Shown here in pieces: positions 34,721 to 46,859 of a stretch of 64,000 nucleotides of DNA. Position 1 is the first letter of the stretch. Every line of letters begins with the position of its first letter. This stretch comes from Pezicula radicicola (Eukaryota > Ascomycota > Leotiomycetes > Helotiales > Dermateaceae). Both the position numbers and the translations under genes were made by a program. The notes under the pieces were generated by a model that worked only from the letters and a program-made list of their open reading frames with translations, was not told the origin of the DNA and searched no databases. The stretch lies in assembly GCA_003008705.1 (NCBI GenBank), contig PDUO01000022.1:210549-274548 (forward strand). Direction: 5' to 3'.

Positions 34721-35144
34721 GGTAAATACGCAAAACCTTCTCCTTTTTTCTCGCAAGATGATTCTTGTTGGCAAGCTTATGATGTAACAAATCCATGCTA
34801 ATGCAGAGGACTTCGTCCGGTGCTGAAGAAAATTCAGACTTTTCATCTTTCAACTGAAGCTCTCACATCTATTCTCTTTCAAGACCCAATCATTTTATCC
34901 GAATCCAACTGACGTCTCTCAAGATCTAGTAACTCCTATCAATTGTTATCCTCTATTTAGTGACAGGTCGAGGTTGGCGTAGGAAGGAGATCGCAATCTC
35001 ACCGAGGCGCTGATTTGTGTTTGGAAGTCCAAGTCTCGTCGCAGTAATCTTTGTTAGACATTGAGCGTGGTGACTAGGGTTTCGGTACCTACGAGCCTCG
35101 AAGTAACGAGTGTTATGAGCTCAGTCAATTCTCTCTTGCAATGT
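34721..35144. other. Intergenic
   Basis: About 420 bp before the stop of the FAD oxidoreductase gene. No feature recognised. Confidence 0.45.
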
Positions 35145-36511
35145 TCATAGACCCAATCTACTTATATCAGCACTCAGAGGCTTGCCTTGAATCATTTCTG
35201 CCATGACTTTTCCCGTGCCCAAACTCAGCGTTATGCCCCACGGCCCATGCCCTGCAGCCAAGAAGACACCGCCCTCTCCGTCACCTCTTGTACTTATTCC
35301 GCCACCGAGCTTTTCATCGGGTATCCTCGTCAGAATTGGTGAGCCCTTCCTCGTGACTGGTCTAAAACACAGCCCGCGCCGCACAACATCCAGTCCTTGG
35401 CCCTTTCCGACACCTAAGAGCCTTCTTGTAGTCCGTTCAAGCACCTTGATCGCATCATCTTGAACCTCCGAACAAGTAGCTAAATCGGGCAGCGGAAGAG
35501 TCTCTGAGTTAAACCCAGCAATATACAATTCCCCACCCACTCTTGTGAACAATTCAGGCGAATAACCCGCTTCATCAGTAGTAAACACAGCATGACAACC
35601 CCTCTCCTCATCCTCAACTTTCCATTTCGGAATCCTCACAACCAAAGAATGGCCGGCAAGTTTCTGAACCGGAATCTTGAATCTCGAGTTTGGGAATAGA
35701 GTAGAGAAAACTTTGGGTGACCATGCTCCTGCTGCAATTAAAATCTTGGTACATGGAATATCGGTCTCTGTATTAGTTTCTGTGTTTAGGATTCGAATAC
35801 TTGATAATTCATCTCGGATGTCTTTTTTTATTGAGATGGCTGTTGCTGGGTGATGGAGTTGGACTCCCCGATCTTTGCAGGACTGGAGGAGGAAATTGCA
35901 TAGTCGGTGGGGATCACTGTTTGAAGCTCGTCAGCTATGTTTCTTTGAAGAAATGAACTGGGATGAATAAGATAGGTTTGGTATAGAAAATAAATTTTTT
36001 GAGATTTTACCCACACTTGTGCCGTACTACCCTCCTGTGAAATCATCGCCATCTCATCGCCTTTACTCCTCTTTAACCACTTTGGTTCTACACCACCATT
36101 CCCCTCCTCTTCTCCCTCCCCTCTACCAGCAACCTGAACCCTACTCTCCCCATCCCTCAACCAATCTTCCCCTCTCTCCCCTTTCCCATCACCATTACCA
36201 TCACCACCTTCCTTACCAGCCTCATAACTCCACCCCCAACTCCTCTCATATCCCCATTTCTCCCTTCCCACCTCCTTCCTCGCCAATTCAAAATGTTCTT
36301 TAAAACTCAAAGTACCTAATTCAGAAACACTCGGAGAAAACCAATCTTTCGCAAGAAATCCTGCTGCAAACCCGGATGCGCTTGTGAAGAGTGTTGGGGA
36401 TGGGTCTACGAGGTGAATTGTGCTTGGTGGTTGGGATTGAGAGAGGTAGTGGGCTGTTGAGAGTCCGATTATTCCTGTTCCTAGGATTAGGGTTGAGGTT
36501 TGTTGTGTCAT
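35145..36511 (-). CDS. FAD-dependent oxidoreductase (D-amino-acid-oxidase fold, Tda3-like)
   Basis: Two exons (36015..36511, 35145..35916) sum to 423 codons, 422 residues. The N-terminal dinucleotide-binding motif LGTGIIGLSTAHYL marks a DAO-fold flavoprotein. Family features follow: FAAGFLAKDWF, a central ILIAAGAWSPKVF, GHSLVVRIP, and near the C-terminus FLAAGHGPWGITLSLGTGK, which closes the FAD site. Fungal proteins with this layout include yeast Tda3, linked to endosome-to-Golgi traffic, and amino-acid or sarcosine oxidases; the actual substrate is unknown. Exon 1 carries a Gly/Glu/Asp-rich insertion (about residues 97-145) that looks like a disordered loop. The intron donor is GTGGGT, chosen because it alone keeps the frame (AQV|DPHRL). 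Confidence 0.87.
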
Positions 36512-38391
36512 TTTTTCGTGTATAGCTAGATTAGTATGACGTTTAGCTGCGTAGAGGGAATTTTGGATTTTAACAAGGGGGAGCTTCGGAGGTGGGGTTG
36601 GGTTTAGCGAAGGGGAGTTTGCGACACTGGTGTTTTAACGACACAGACGACACACGCGATCGGAAGATATACGTAGCTACTATCTACTTAGATATCCAGA
36701 TTATCTTACAATACAAAAAAGAACTAGATTATTTGAAAGAGTTCTAGGACTTGATAATAAAGTAAGGAGGATTACCTATTCCACCATTAACTATATCTCA
36801 TACTGCAAAGCCTACCTCCAAATCAGATCAAAATCATAGGTTCTTAGCACAATTTCTGGAGTGGAAACACGTAGTTTATGTCGCAAGAAAAAAACGACAG
36901 AGGTGGGGTCTCTTGTTAAAGTAATATAGCGGAAGAATATCTAGATGTTTAACCATCGTTCTACTATCTCACTCTGTAATTTCTAGAAGACTCTAAGTAT
37001 AAGCAGATAAATAAACATACTTCGTACTTGAACAGTAAAAACCCTCTATGAACCCTCGAGCACAATAGTGGTGATTTGAATGAGAGTCTGAATTGTCTGG
37101 TTTTCCAAAACGAGTGGGAGGCAGTAGGCTTTTATATACAAGAGCTGAGCATCAATTGGAGTCTGATTTCCATACAAAATAAGGTATTCCGGATACGACG
37201 GTATTGCGCGTAAAGCGCTACAATAGAAAACAGGGTTGCTAGAGGCCTGAGCGAAAGATCCGAAAAAGAAGAAGCAATTATGGCCAGAATGAGGATATAC
37301 TGACATGAGACACAAACCAAGCCACCCCGCCCCACCCTCCCACATAAACCCCTTCGGTTCGAAACCGGAACCAAGAGATGTAGATAGTCATTGTACTCCG
37401 TTGGGAACAGCGATCACAATACGAACACGAATAAGACTGAAACGGCACCGCTGCACCACCACACTACCGTAATGATGGAATGGAGGAACTTATGACATTC
37501 CGGAACCCGGATCAAGGGAACTTTACATATTCTTTTCACTTATCCATTACATAGTTTCCTGCCACAAGCTCGGTCCTCGCCTCTCAAGCCGAAACCTTGA
37601 ATTTGGTGTGAATTTCCCCTATGTGGTTTGTGCTCGAAGATCACCCGCTCGCTTTTTAAAGGGGGTGCCGAATCCCTGAACAAAGTGGAAGGAAACGGTG
37701 TAAGAGATAGCTTTGAGATAATTAGAACATCTTTGATATTAATAATTTGTCTTGTAAGTTTTAAAGCTTGGTTGATTTTTATGTTATGTTTTTTATTTGA
37801 TTTGTGTTTTGTATCTATGTTGAGGTTATGATTACCGAAGGTACGGAGGACTTTCCTTTTTTTATTTAGTGTGGTAGTTCGTATCTGGACCTAGACCTCC
37901 TTGTTTCAACATCTGGTATACTGCTTTTGGGGGGGTTGGGGGGGTTGAATTCAGTGTTGAGTTTAATGGTGGTTTTGAGAGAGGATTATGTGGTATGTGC
38001 GGCATGGTATCGCGTCTGAGGTTTGTTAGGAGAGGCAATTCATGCTTCTGGTTTTTGTGCATAAGTAGTTCTCTTTTATCGTTGATTCATATTACTCCAA
38101 GTAATGATATATATGGCTTTAATCATTTCTAACAAGTTGTTATACGTAGAGCTTCTGAGAGAGAGACGAAATATCTTTGCTTCCTTTCCTTCCTGTTCTC
38201 CTTAAAATAAATAATGGATCAGAAATATATACATTCTCATAAAGATTTTGGGTATATAACATGAAAACGCTCCAGCTGAAAATGCGAACAAAAATCCATA
38301 AACTTCATCAAGCCATAAACAAACGCGATAAAATCATAACATCATGTCTGCTCTCCCAACTCCCCAAACTTCACAACGAACCCACACAAAC
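36512..38391. other. Intergenic, about 1.9 kb, with repeat copy A
   Basis: Promoter side of the FAD oxidoreductase and 3' side of the laccase. Contains repeat copy A (37048..37334). A GGTTCGAAACC motif with a 5-bp stem occurs at about 37352-37371 but no tRNA body. A T-rich, G-run region lies at 37860-37960. No gene supported. Confidence 0.5.
37048..37334 (+). repeat. Dispersed ~0.3-kb repeat, copy A
   Basis: Shares most of its length with copies at 49058..49362 (same orientation) and 59961..60240 (opposite). Starts ATGAACCCTCGAGCAC and contains CTGAGCATCAATTGGAG and ATTTCCATACAAAATAAGG. The right end is diverged. Flanks CCCTCT (left) and CCCTCC (right) could be a decayed 6-bp target duplication. 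No coding capacity beyond chance frames. Confidence 0.75.
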
Positions 38392-41131
38392 TCAAAGACC
38401 CGACCCTTTTCTCTCATAAGCCGTCCCATTAATAGCCCTATACTCATTCCAAGCCGAACACCCATCATTAATAGCCTTGGTAACAGCAACAGGAAACTTG
38501 ATATCATCCTTCCTCACATAAAGAGCAGTAGAAAGACCTTCGCTTACATGCCAAGCAATATGACAATGCATAAGCCAGACTCCAGGATTATTAGTTTCGA
38601 GAGCTAGGATGACATAACCGCCTGCTCGGACCATAAATGTGTCGCGGCGCATGGGATTTGTTACTTCGAGTTTGGAGACATCTTCGTCCCATTGACCATC
38701 TCCTGAAGTGAGGATACGGACGTCGTTTCCGTGGAGATGGATTCTAAAAAGTGTGTCAGTAAAAGCTTGGGTAGGTAGGTAGGTAGGTAGAAAAAAAAGT
38801 GGTAACTTACGGGTGTGGTTCGTAGAAATTGTTTTGGATGTACCAAAATGCTGTTGTGGGCTCGTTGATAAAAACAACATTGTCTGCCGGCATAATAGTG
38901 CCGTTGCCTTGTACAAGCCTCTGTAGAAGTGGACTTTCCCAATTAGCGCTCTGTGTTGTAGTTCCAAGTTGCCAGCGGAAAACACGGTTGTTTCCTTCTG
39001 TGACTTGGGTGGGAGATGCTATAGGTAAGTGGCGGGGGTCGAAAGTTGAGATATCTACTGATTTGGCAACGAACGGGATTGTCTTCTCTGCCGGTTCGTC
39101 AAAACAGTTATCGATGACCGGGGCGGCTGTCGAGGTTGGCAATGCTGCTTTTGCACCTCGGTATGAGATGATGGCATTTTGGGTTCCAGTTCCGTTGTTT
39201 TTGTTGTTGACGCAGGACATTGGAAGAGCTCGAAGATAGTAATTACCGACAGTTTGATTTGCTGTCACGATGGCGTCGAAACGTTGGCCAATTCCTAGAC
39301 TGACGTATTGTGTGTAGTATGGTTGGACAGGCTGGAGATCTATTGCGACCACTTGCATCATATGATCATCTATTTCAATTAGCAACTGTTGCTTATGACT
39401 GCGCAGAGTCTTGAAATCTGAGGTCGTTATTTGAGGTTGCTCAAATCAACACAGCAGTCCAGCGACTGAATAAAAGACGTCTACTCGCTGAGGACTACTC
39501 ATCAAGATCTTGGTTACCCAGCTCAAACTATTAAGCGAGGGGTGGCTATCCAACTAAAGAACATCGGGGGTTTACGTACCAAGTCCAACTTTATAGAAGT
39601 TGTCAACACCAACATTGATGAGACGCATGAGGTGTTTCTTTCCAGGCTCCATCGTCATCTGTAGACGTTCTCCACCTCCTTCAGCATTTACATTCTTCCC
39701 GTTGAAAAGAATGTTGTCTGGAATATCAATAAGAGGACCTTGATTGGTAATGATCTCATCCACGGTTGTGGCACCTGCCATTGGAGCTTGCTGGAGTCGA
39801 TAACTACGAATGTTAGAAGGCGATAGTCAGAAAGAAAGAAAGAAAAGGCTGCTGAAAGTCTTACGTTTCAGAAATGGCAATAGGGCCCATATCAATGTCA
39901 TAACCTGCTGTGGTTGGGCCATTAATAACCAGAGGACCTTTTTTATTCGTTAGTCTAATGTAAAAGTCTCGAGGGGCGAACGTACCAAGAACACCATCAC
40001 CATATTGGGCTGCATAATGGCTATGATACCAAGTTGTTCCGTAGGATGTGGCTTGCCATTCGTATGTTTTCGATTGCCCTGGAGGAATTGGACATTCCGT
40101 AATTCCATTGACACCATCTTGATTATTGGTTTGGAACTGTCTAATACCGTGCCAATGCATACTTGTACTAGTAGTTGTTTAGCATAAGATTATCTCCAAA
40201 TATGTAGGGAACTGACCCGTTATCTTGTAGCTGATTGGTGACCACAACTCTTACGATGTCGCCCCAGTCTTTGATATGTTAGAAAATAATTATACGTGAT
40301 ATCTTAGTGAGATTCACTTACTGGCTTGTATGGTGGGGCCAGGGAACTGGTTGTTGATGAGTATACATGGTTTCTCATATCCAGCTGCCGTACAGGTTGT
40401 ATTGGTGATTGTCAACTCATACTAATAAAGAAGCTCCTTGTTAGTGATATTCATGTTTTCGTAGGCATGGGGCTTCTCACCTCCACTGTTCTTCCAGTAT
40501 TAGGCCACGTAGTCTCTGTATCATTCTCAATACTGTATCCTCCTGGCCAGCAGCCATTGGAAGATCCACCACAGACACCACTGCCAGCGTTGGGGGCATT
40601 TCCAGCAATCGGAGTAGATGCTGAAGACTGACTTGGGCGAGCACTGGAGGCAGATGGGGATGAGGGTGCTAAGCCTACTGAAGTAGAAGGCCGAGCAGAC
40701 AAGGAGGTACGCGTGGTTGAAGTCTGGAGTGAAAATGATGAAGCGACTGCAGGACTAGCCTTGACAGAACTAGAGGCAGCGGCGCGAACGGAGGAGGTTG
40801 CCGCCCGAAGACTACTAGAAACAACTGTTCGAAGAGTTGAACTAGCCCTGGCACTAGTAGATGATACGGCTAGTACGGTTGTTGTGGATGATCTAACTGG
40901 CGATGCCGAACTGACCCCATAGCTAGTAGTGGTCGATGAGGCAGCTTGTATAGTTATAGTAAAAGACCGAACTGAAGATCCTGAACTGGAACGAGGACTG
41001 CTAGATGATGCAGCCCTTATAGTTGTCATAAACGACCTGACTGAAGATACCGAGGCTGCATAGACCACCATAGAGTCGAGCTGCGTCAACGCAAGAGGTG
41101 CTGTCAATAACAACAAAACCGAGAACCTCAT
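38392..41131 (-). CDS. Laccase (multicopper oxidase) with long Ser/Ala-rich N-terminal extension
   Basis: Eight exons (40481..41131, 40322..40421, 40217..40268, 39986..40167, 39865..39937, 39580..39803, 38811..39369, 38392..38743) sum to 731 codons, 730 residues. A signal peptide (RFSVLLLLTAPLALT) starts it. Residues ~25-175 are Ser/Ala/Thr-rich with imperfect SVRSFTTTI-AASS repeats and are probably O-glycosylated. The three-cupredoxin laccase body then carries all copper loops: HWHG (272-275), WYHSHYAAQYGDG (His316, His318), HPIHLHG (613-619) and HCHIAWH (673-679, with Cys674). Leu684 at the axial position is the type found in high-potential laccases. Laccases oxidise phenols, lignin-like compounds or melanin precursors, reducing oxygen to water. 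The extension is unusual in length for the family. Confidence 0.94.
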
Positions 41132-42943
41132 GCTTAGTGGTAAATAGAGGAACTAATTGCTGACCTGCAGCGGGAACTAAGCACTCGCACCTCTAAAGAA
41201 AGAAGAGGTAGGCTGTAAAAAGTAGTCAGTGTCAGGAGAGCAGTAGAAAGGCCTTGCTCCAAATCAAAAACGAAAGGGAGCGATACAAGAAATATAATAT
41301 CGGAAATACTCATATTTTACCATATTGCTCCATACCAACCTCGGCGAAGAAAATCATTGCTAGTACTTGGACGTGACATGTTGGAATACGAGCTTAATGC
41401 GAGATCGCTGCTGCTACGGATAATCCTCTGATATGCAAGGCTAGGGAAGAAACATGCAGGAGGTGAGTGTCGCGCAGCTCAGACAAATATCCAGACATTC
41501 TCGCACACTCTCTACTCTCCATTACCGAGGCACAGTGAATAAGTGTGAGATAGTGGATCCGGGTGCGAGTATACCGATTGAAAAGGTGACCGACATAACT
41601 TTTTTTGAGGTTCACTTGAACAGTGGATCAATCGCAGTGCAGCGTATTCGTATTGTCATTAGTTCAAGAGGAAATTGGGACTTTGAAAGGCTAATTATGG
41701 GTGTTCGGACGGCCGAAACGATTGAAACCTATCAAAATATCGAAGCGATCTGCACAATGAAGGGATAGTAGTCGTGCGATTGGAAGTATGGATCTAGATT
41801 TAACCATTGAGCCTCATTCGCATCGCTTGCGTTTTCGTCACATCACTGAGGATCTAGCTACCGGTATGTAATAATGGACAATGGGACGTTTTGGGCTCCA
41901 ATAGAAGTTATGCACAGAGACGGGGTAGCTCAGTGAATTGCATCAAGATTATTGAGGCTGAGATGTCGAGGCTGTCAGAAAGAGAGGGCAGATGAAGAGA
42001 CACTAAGTACTCGCTTAGAAAAGGGGGGACGATGCAAAACGAAGCGAAGCGAGGGTACTCCGTCTTCCACAAGGCCAAAACGCCTGCTCAAATCGCATGA
42101 TCAGCTTCTAATGCTCGCCAAGCTTTTTCATCATCTCTTCATGTCTGCCAGTCAACGTCTCCAGCCACTCGCGTCTCCGAGGAATATGAAACGCAAAGAG
42201 AGCTCGGATGGTCGTGCCCTAATTCTTGAGGTAAAGACCTCGCATCATTTGATTAGGCACTTGCTCAATGACCGTGCAACCTCCTTCATTCGCTTATTTT
42301 GGAAGTTAAAGCCAGGCATCTGGTTTTACCTTTTGGCCTTGGAGGTACGTAGTAAATCGCCAACTTCTACAACCTGGGTCACTTATGAGGCGAACTTTAA
42401 TAGCATTATCAGATGATACATTCGTAAAGGGTGTTACATCATAGCTTTGGCAGGATTTTGCATGTCAATGACCTACAGTGCCTAGGCCGTGATTGGGTAC
42501 CTGCAATGATTGAATTTAGGTCTGGTCTAGAAGCCCACAAGCTTCTTCCAGAAGGCAACATGCTATTTGCCCAAATAGGTCAGGATGATGTTGTGTGGAA
42601 CTCGGTTCCAAGTTTGTGATACTGTACAAGGGATCTGGCACGTTCGGGTTTACGGCAAACCGACCTCGTGAGATCATTCCATCAGTTTCGCAGACAAGCG
42701 TTGTGCTTGATGCTATTCGGATTCATGGTGAAAAAAACAGCTGTGCAGTTTCAGAAGGATACTACCATTGAGTTCCATCCAAATGCCGAGGTCTTCCCAG
42801 TGTAGATTAAGTATCCAGCAACAATTGGTATAACCAGGGCAGTCTTCGTGTCAATATATGCTTTTCAAAAAAGCCTTCTGTCTTGTTAGTGGTTATTTGT
42901 CTTCTTCGCCTTTCTCCACGTCCACAAAGCTTGTGATGACCTC
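41132..42943. other. Intergenic, possible coding remnant at 42,430-42,775
   Basis: Divergent gap between laccase and GMC oxidoreductase. Two adjacent plus-strand stretches in different frames are open: 42431..42619 (contains EGNMLFAQIGQDDVVW), and then from about 42595 to 42767 (contains FVILYKGSGTFGFTANRP). They read like one protein broken by a frameshift, but I recognise no family. The rest (41454..41768, 41952..42416) holds open frames without recognisable content. Confidence 0.35.
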
Positions 42944-45257
42944 ATGATGTTGAACACCGCGAAGTATATGGTGGGGCTGCTTCTGCTCTTTTGCCCATTT
43001 ACACGAAGCCATCCCACCTTAGTGAAGCGCATCTCAACGAGTTCTTCTTCGCCGAAGCCTACGCCAGCAACAGGTACTCGTAGCCTGTGGGGAAGCCAAC
43101 AAACAAACGCACTCATCGAGGGAACCACTGTCGAAGAGATCGCCAGTTCTGGTGTGGCCACGACTTACGATTATGTGATCGTTGGTGGCGGCCCAGGTGG
43201 CCTCACACTAGCCCTTCGTATGACTGAAGACCCCAATATCCGTGTTGCAGTTGTAGAAAAAGGAACAGTGAGAATTCCTACACCCCCTTTGGACCATATT
43301 TACAGCGGAGTCTCTAACATCCATAGTTATCGACGTCATATCTCACATACCAACTCGGCGAACTTGCTACATCGACGTTTGTCGATCCGACAAATCCAGC
43401 TTTGTTACCAAGCATCGATTACATAGATATCACCGAACCGATCAAAGCGAATGGCTTCCGACAGCATTATCCCCAAGGAAAAATGCTTGGAGGATCCACT
43501 GCTCGAGGATTTGCTGCGTAAGTTGCTCTTTGAAAAGAATAGTCTTTGATAGTCTTTCGTATCCAAACTATGCTGATCTTCCTTTGATGGTATAGCTATA
43601 GTCGAGGCTCAGTGGGGAGCTTCCAGAAATGGGCGGATACTGTCGGAGACGATGCCTATACCTGGCAGAACTTCCTTCCATATCTCCAAAAGTCTGTCCA
43701 ATTTACAGAACCAAACGTGACCTCGCGAGGCGCCAATTCGAGTGATATCATGTTTGACCGAAGCATCTATCTTCCAAATGGTGGCCCTCTACAAGTTAGC
43801 TTTGCAAACTTCGTTTCTCCGTTAGCGACGTGGATGAAGAAAGCGTGGCAAGCTTTAGGCGTGAAACCAGCTACTGGCTTCAGCAGTGGCACCCTTGATG
43901 GTAAGCAGAAGATCGGAGTACAGTTTCCTTCCTAGGGACTATTGTTCTTCACTCCTGACTCGTGTTTGAGTTACTCCTCATATCCCTAGAACAAGTAAAC
44001 TGAAATTTTAAAATTCTAGGTGTTCAATATATGACCTTAAATGTCAATCCTGCCGATATGCATCGCTCGTCTGCAGCTTCGGCGATGTTCGAGACTGCTC
44101 GAAATAGGACCAATCTTGTCGTATTTGGATTGACTCAAGCAACACAGATCACGTTTGATGCTAACAACGCAGCCACCGGTATTATGGCACTTGACACCAA
44201 TAATAAGACCTTTCCTATAAAGGCAGCGAAGGAAGTCGTATCATGTGCAGGTGTCCTTCGCTCTCCGCAGCTCCTGATGGTGTCTGGAATTGGGCCTGCC
44301 TATATACTGGAGAACTACAGCATCCCAGTGATAGCTGACCGACCTGGAGTGGTAAGCGATCTCATGAGAGCATGTATAAGAGTAGGTAATTAATACTAAT
44401 ATGTGCTTCAGGGCCAAAATCTTCAAGACCAGTCGTTCGTGGGTATAACTTACGAGGTTAACTTCAATACCACTAGCCAGATTTTCAATACGCAGTTCTC
44501 GGACTTCGTCAACTATACTTTGTTCCCGCAAGGCCAAGGCGTACTTACTGATGCTCTGGATCTCGCAGTCTTTGAAGGTGTACCGCCCGAGTTTAATTCG
44601 ACCCTCTCAGCTAGCACTCGTCAAGCTCTAAGCGAATACCCTGCAGACTGGCCAGTATACCAGTATCTGCCTGTGAATAGCGATCTCTTGATTTTCCGTA
44701 CAATCGAGTCTAAGCCTCCTATTGGCACAACGTTGTCCCCAAACTACGGTTCACTTGCTTGTTCGTTGTCTGCTCCATTGTCCAGAGGTAGCGTCAAAAT
44801 CAACTCAGCAAGTAATGTTGATCCACCCGTTGTTGACATTGGCTATTTGAACGACGAGAGAGACATTGAACTACTCATGATCGCTTTCAAACGTGGACGA
44901 CAAGCTTGGACAAGACCAGAGATGAAAGAGGCACTCATTGGCAAAGAATACTGGCCAGGATACGACCTCGTTCCCGATGGTGACGACGAGGCCATTCGGA
45001 ATCATGTGATCAATCAAGTCATGCCGATTTGGGAAGCAACGGCTACTTGTGCTATGGGGAAGGCCAATGATACACATGCGGTTGTAGACTCCCAGGCTCG
45101 GGTCATTGGTGTATCCAATCTTCGTGTCGTTGACGCAAGTGCATTGCCATTCTCTCCGCCTGGCCACCCGGCTTCCAGTGTGTTTGCGCTTGCTGAGCGT
45201 GTCGCCGTATTGATGAAGGACGAAATTACGGCCGCCAGGAGAAAAGGCAAAGAATAA
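42944..45257 (+). CDS. Secreted GMC oxidoreductase (FAD, glucose-methanol-choline family)
   Basis: Five exons (42944..43267, 43327..43517, 43596..43900, 44020..44351, 44412..45257) give 666 codons, 665 residues. A signal peptide ([16 protein letters not shown]) and a KR site, possibly a propeptide end, precede the FAD motif [18 protein letters not shown]. Other GMC signatures are [35 protein letters not shown], and the C-terminal [19 protein letters not shown] with catalytic His636. The family oxidises alcohols, sugars or aryl alcohols, usually producing hydrogen peroxide; the substrate is unknown. Odd: where WHxxGTCxMG normally supplies the other active-site His, this protein reads [10 protein letters not shown], with Glu592. 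It sits divergent from the laccase across 1.8 kb; a peroxide-plus-laccase partnership is possible but not shown. Confidence 0.93.
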
Positions 45258-46859
45258 TGTTGCAAATTACAACCTGCGAAACTTATCACGTAATGGAAGA
45301 AGCATAGCTCAAGTCCAGCGGTAACACGAAGAAGCCCCCGATGACATTGTCCGGTTTCTGGTGGCATCAAACCGGCGTACAGTGGATGACAATCGAGTTC
45401 CCGAGTTCAGCAGCCTTAATGGCCCCCATCTTGACACTTCACTGTGGAAGGCTGTCTTCCGAACAAGGTACAGGCACGCTGCAGAGAACAGGAGGTCAGT
45501 TTCGTGGACGGCTTCGGCTTGCTTTACGGCTCCTGATGGCATCCTCTGCAATTGCTATTGACTGGCTGCTGTGTTGCTGTCTAGTGAAGTGACGATAATG
45601 GATTGGTTGCACCACAGCACAGTCAGCTTCGTATTCGAAGCATGGGAATGACGAGTGCAGCTTCCACGGTGACGACGCGTGTGGAACATATCCATCATAA
45701 CTTCGTACAGTAAGGTATGAAGTTGAAGAAGAATAAGAATGAAGGAGGAGGAGGAGGAGGAGGAGGTCTGACCATCCCGAGTCAGAAGCCTGGTGAGCCT
45801 GGTTCGTTTCTCGAATGCCAAGAATAAGCGAGGACCATTTGCTTGCGCTAGGTACTTTTCTCACGTGTTGTATCCGGTACCTGTAGTAGTTGTGGTTGTC
45901 GAAACAAAGAAAGGGCGAAAGAGCTGTGCTTTATATCTTGGCCTAAGAATACTATTGCGTGAATATCTGCTGTCGCTCTCTTGTTATATATATATATATA
46001 TATACCTATCTCGTATTATTATCATTATTTGTAAATACTTTTCCTTTTTTTCCCCCTTTCTCTCCTTCAGCCACGCCGCGAGAGATAGATTGGCGGCTCC
46101 ATCATCTCAAGTCCCCCGGAACCACGACTAATGGCCCGGGCACTGTGGTTGGCGGCAGTCCACCACTGGGAACTTCTTTTTTTGGCCATGTACTGAACCA
46201 ATGCCGTGCACTCCTGGCTTGTTGTCCTCCTATGCTAAATGGCACTGGCGGCTTGCTTGACGCTGACGAGGCCCTGACTCGTACTCTGCCCCTATATCAT
46301 TTGGCTTGTCTCCCAGATATCTTTGACATACAAATACGCCGAGAGAGAACGTGAGGTGTTGTGAACGAGGTCTACGTTCACCAAGGGCGACCCTAATGCA
46401 CCTTTTTGGCCCTCGGGACCCGACGAAGCCCACTGCCCCTGCAGGACCGCAGATCCCCTTCTTCTTATTAACCGTAATCTTTTAATCCATACCACCCAGC
46501 TCTTGAGGATGTTCGGCGCAGGCAGTAGTTGATCCTAGCACGAGACACCCGGAACGGCCGTAGCGCGGATTCTCATACCCGTACCGTGCTTTACAACGAA
46601 CATCGGGGGATTCACAGCTGCTGCTACCGTACTGTACATGACGACAATCACACGTTGAAAAAAAACCATTTCCAAGTATCCGGGCTCAGAGGGGTTGGCA
46701 GGGCGAGAAGTCAATTGCTGGGAAAGGAGGAGAACCCTCCCTCGATTGGGCCGCCGGTGACTGCTGGTGAGCCAGGACAGGAGGAGGAAGAGTCTGTGAA
46801 GCACGAGAGGCGCTCGACAGTTTCAGGGGCTGCAAAATATCGTCAAGGGGCTTTCCATC
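45258..46859. other. Intergenic, about 1.6 kb, with simple repeats
   Basis: 3' side of the GMC gene and upstream region of RSR1. Holds a (GGA)n tract at 45743..45766, an alternating (TA)n tract at 45985..46004 and T-rich stretches. Several open frames on both strands lack any recognisable domain. One TACCGTACTGTAC motif near 46627-46640. Confidence 0.5.
45985..46004. repeat. (TA)n microsatellite
   Basis: Twenty-base run of alternating T and A, about ten units. Confidence 0.85.

Noticed and set aside
37352..37375. GGTTCGAAACC with a 5-bp stem, like a tRNA T-arm
   Set aside because: The following strand would need TCTTGGT upstream as the acceptor partner, and neither it nor a D-arm or anticodon arm is present.
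31313..45257. Secondary-metabolite gene cluster (SDRs, FAD oxidase, laccase, GMC)
   Set aside because: No polyketide synthase, NRPS, terpene synthase or pathway transcription factor in the window, and the genes are not closely packed; neighbourhood of oxidoreductases alone is not enough.
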